DNA of 7,147 bases. It comes from Anaerolineae bacterium (GTDB lineage: Bacteria; Chloroflexota; Anaerolineae; Aggregatilineales; UBA3940). This document shows positions 5,358 through 7,147 of this stretch, piece after piece (within the stretch, counting starts at the first letter, position 1; each line of letters opens with the position of its first letter). Where the stretch lies: assembly GCA_020852775.1 (NCBI GenBank), contig JADZAD010000063.1, positions 1 to 7,147 on the forward strand, given 5' to 3'. A program made the position numbers and the translations under genes. The notes under the pieces are model-generated. The model was not told where the DNA came from. It made no database searches and was given only the letters and a program-made list of their open reading frames with translations.

Positions 5358-7147
5358 ATGCGCGACCCTGCGGACGCCATCATCCTGCTTGTCGATGACA
5401 ACACCAACAATCTGGGCCTCCTTGAGGCCCAGATTGAGCATGGTGGCTTCCGCCATATCGACAGTGCGATGAGCGGCGACCAGGCGATCGAGTACCTGAC
5501 ACGGCATACGCCTGATCTGATCATCCTCGACGTGATGATGCCCGGCATAGACGGGTATGAAACAACCCGCCGTATCCGTGCCATCTACCCGGACCGGTTT
5601 ATCCCGATCGTCCTGTTGAGCGCAATCGTTGAACCTGAAGCTCGGGCGCGTGGCATCCAGGTCGGGGCAAATGACTTTGTTTCGAAGCCGTATCACTCCG
5701 GGGAACTCCTCGCCCGGGTGCGCTCCCTGATCGAAACCAAGCTGCTGCGCGATGAACTTGACGCAGAACGTGAGCGTACCCTGCTGCTCTATCGTGTCAG
5801 CCAGGCCCTGAGCAACAAGCACGACTACCAGAGCGCGATGGCCGAGATCGTCCGGCTGACCACTGACCTGACCCGCGCCTCCAAGGGATTTCTTGTCCTC
5901 GTTGACCACAAAGGCCAGTTCCTGCAGAAGATTCTGGCGCGGGAGGGTGAGGGCGTCCGCAGCACCGGAACCATCGACCCGACTGTGCTGCACGACGGGC
6001 TGATTGGTTGGGTGCTCAAGGCACATGAACCGGCCTATCTCCGGGACGTCAGTACGGATTCGCGCTGGGTGCACGGGCAGCACGATCAGGATGTGGTGCA
6101 TTCTGCGATCGCTGTTCCGCTGATGCGTGCGGGCCAGATCGCCGGGGTGCTGATGCTGACCTCAAGCGAGCGCGATGCGTTCGACGCCCATCATGATCTG
6201 CTCACGACTATTGCCACTCAGGCGAGTATCACCCTGGAGAACACCGCTCTCTACGAAGAAGCCCAGCAGCAGCGCGAGCAGGCCGAAGCTCTGTTCAACC
6301 AGACGGCTAACCCGGTGATCATCACTGATCCGTCGGGGGTGATTGTGCGGTTCAACAAGATCGCGGAAGAGACGCTCGGTATCAGCGACGGCGCCATTGG
6401 CCGGCGGCTTGATGTCCAGTTCAACCTTGCGCTGGCGGATCTCGTGCTGCGCGCACAGGAGCGCGGTGCGCCGGTAAGCGGCGAATACGGGCTGCGCCAA
6501 CCCGGCACCGATGAGCGACTGCCATTCAACATCAGTGTATCGCCTATCGAAGAGGTAGGCTTCATGCTGATCTGGCAGGATATCACTGCACTGAAAGAGA
6601 ACGAGCGTATCCGTCTCGACATGGAACGCGCTGAAACTCAGCATGTGCTGGAGGTGTTCTCCCGGTACATGAGCGATACGCTCGTGCAGCGGGTGTTGAG
6701 CGACCGTGATATCCTTCAGCGGCGCGAAAGACGCGATGCGCTGGTGATCTTCGCTGATCTGCGTGGCTTCACCCGGATGACCGTGCAGCACAACCCGGAC
6801 GATGTCATCTCCGTCCTGAACGATTTCTTCGACGCGATGATGCAGATCGTCTACGAACAGGAAGGAGTTGTGTTCGACATCACGGGCGATGAACTGATGG
6901 TGGGCTTCAATGTACCGTTCAACCAGCCAGACGCCCCCTACCGGGCACTCTCCACCGCTATTGCCATGCAGCAGCACTTCGCGCATCTGCAGCTTCTGTG
7001 GGCCAACCGGGGCATCCAGGTGGGCATGGGCATCGGTATGAACCGGGGGCCGGTTGTTCTGGGGCATATCGGCGGACGCTCACGGATGAACTACGCAATG
7101 GTCGGCCAGTCTGTCAATGTTGCGCACCGGCTGGTGGAGATGGCAAA
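5358..7147 (+). CDS. REC-GAF-PAS-class III nucleotide cyclase (runs off right edge)
   Basis: 596 codons are visible from ATG 5358 and the frame is open to the window end. The receiver domain (about 6-123) has the acidic pair D13/D14, phospho-acceptor D58 in LDVMMPGIDG, S88 and K110, all the residues needed for phosphorylation. A GAF-like sensor (about 145-297) and a PAS domain (about 312-415, starting FNQTANPVIITD, ending LIWQDITALKE) follow. The pre-cyclase motif FSRYMSDTLVQRVL (435-448) leads into a class III cyclase domain (from about 459). Metal-binding D467 (FADLRGF) and D511 (TGDELM) and transition-state N587 and R591 (VNVAHRL) are present. The purine-selecting Lys of the usual DKFxGD motif is D507, and the usual Thr/Asp before VxG is A580. 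It is therefore a cytoplasmic cyclase, probably active, but with uncertain substrate. No histidine kinase is visible nearby. There is no clear Shine-Dalgarno; cotranscription with oppBC is inferred from the 22-base gap. Confidence 0.92.
   Translation, partial: MRDPADAIILLVDDNTNNLGLLEAQIEHGGFRHIDSAMSGDQAIEYLTRHTPDLIILDVMMPGIDGYETTRRIRAIYPDRFIPIVLLSAIVEPEARARGIQVGANDFVSKPYHSGELLARVRSLIETKLLRDELDAERERTLLLYRVSQALSNKHDYQSAMAEIVRLTTDLTRASKGFLVLVDHKGQFLQKILAREGEGVRSTGTIDPTVLHDGLIGWVLKAHEPAYLRDVSTDSRWVHGQHDQDVVHSAIAVPLMRAGQIAGVLMLTSSERDAFDAHHDLLTTIATQASITLENTALYEEAQQQREQAEALFNQTANPVIITDPSGVIVRFNKIAEETLGISDGAIGRRLDVQFNLALADLVLRAQERGAPVSGEYGLRQPGTDERLPFNISVSPIEEVGFMLIWQDITALKENERIRLDMERAETQHVLEVFSRYMSDTLVQRVLSDRDILQRRERRDALVIFADLRGFTRMTVQHNPDDVISVLNDFFDAMMQIVYEQEGVVFDITGDELMVGFNVPFNQPDAPYRALSTAIAMQQHFAHLQLLWANRGIQVGMGIGMNRGPVVLGHIGGRSRMNYAMVGQSVNVAHRLVEMA

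Noticed and set aside
4733..5584. 283-codon minus-strand open frame across oppC and the receiver domain
   Set aside because: It spans two well-supported plus-strand genes. The His/Arg/Asp-rich translation has no family features.
6162..7067. 301-codon open frame on the minus strand inside the cyclase gene
   Set aside because: It is the antisense shadow of a clearly recognisable REC-GAF-PAS-cyclase frame, lacks any recognisable domain, and is a GC-rich codon-bias artefact.

Overview
The window is GC-rich (roughly 60%), densely coding and entirely plus-strand. It looks bacterial, and most like Chloroflexota (Anaerolineae-type). That assignment is an inference from three things: an Ala-rich lipoprotein with a coiled-coil stalk, an Opp/Dpp peptide transporter locus in the order D-F-A-B-C, and a REC-GAF-PAS-class III cyclase protein next to it. 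No RNA gene, mobile element or CRISPR array is visible.

Layout. Positions 1-189 are the last 62 codons of an OppD/DppD-type ATPase. It overlaps by 4 bp (GTGA) an OppF/DppF-type ATPase (186-1205, GTG start). A 183-bp gap holds a good sigma70-like promoter (TTGTCA-N17-TATAGT) and two back-to-back leader hairpins. The substrate-binding lipoprotein follows (1389-3221) and ends at a near-perfect intrinsic terminator (3247-3280). The T-run of that terminator runs into a second promoter (TTGTCG-N17-TATACT), which drives the permeases oppB (3353-4315) and oppC (4397-5335). Twenty-two bases after oppC begins a large multidomain signalling protein (5358 to beyond the right edge). It has a response-regulator receiver, GAF, PAS and a class III nucleotide cyclase domain.

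How the genes work together. The lipoprotein should capture peptides outside the membrane, OppB/OppC form the channel, and OppD/OppF power it. The binding protein appears to have its own transcription unit between the ATPase and permease units, which would allow it to be made in excess. The cyclase gene, probably read through from oppBC, may link the transporter locus to cyclic-nucleotide signalling.

The main discovery candidate is the binding protein, which appears circularly permuted. The segment that normally forms the C-terminal ~114 residues of an SBP_bac_5 protein, including the GWxxDYPDP motif with the peptide-amine-binding Asp, sits near the N-terminus between the coiled-coil stalk and the usual N-terminal lobe. 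The gene then stops where that segment would normally begin. Both new junctions are in frame and in loops. Two further oddities are a Walker B Asp-to-Val change in OppF, and a cyclase domain that keeps its metal and transition-state residues but lacks both usual purine-recognition residues.
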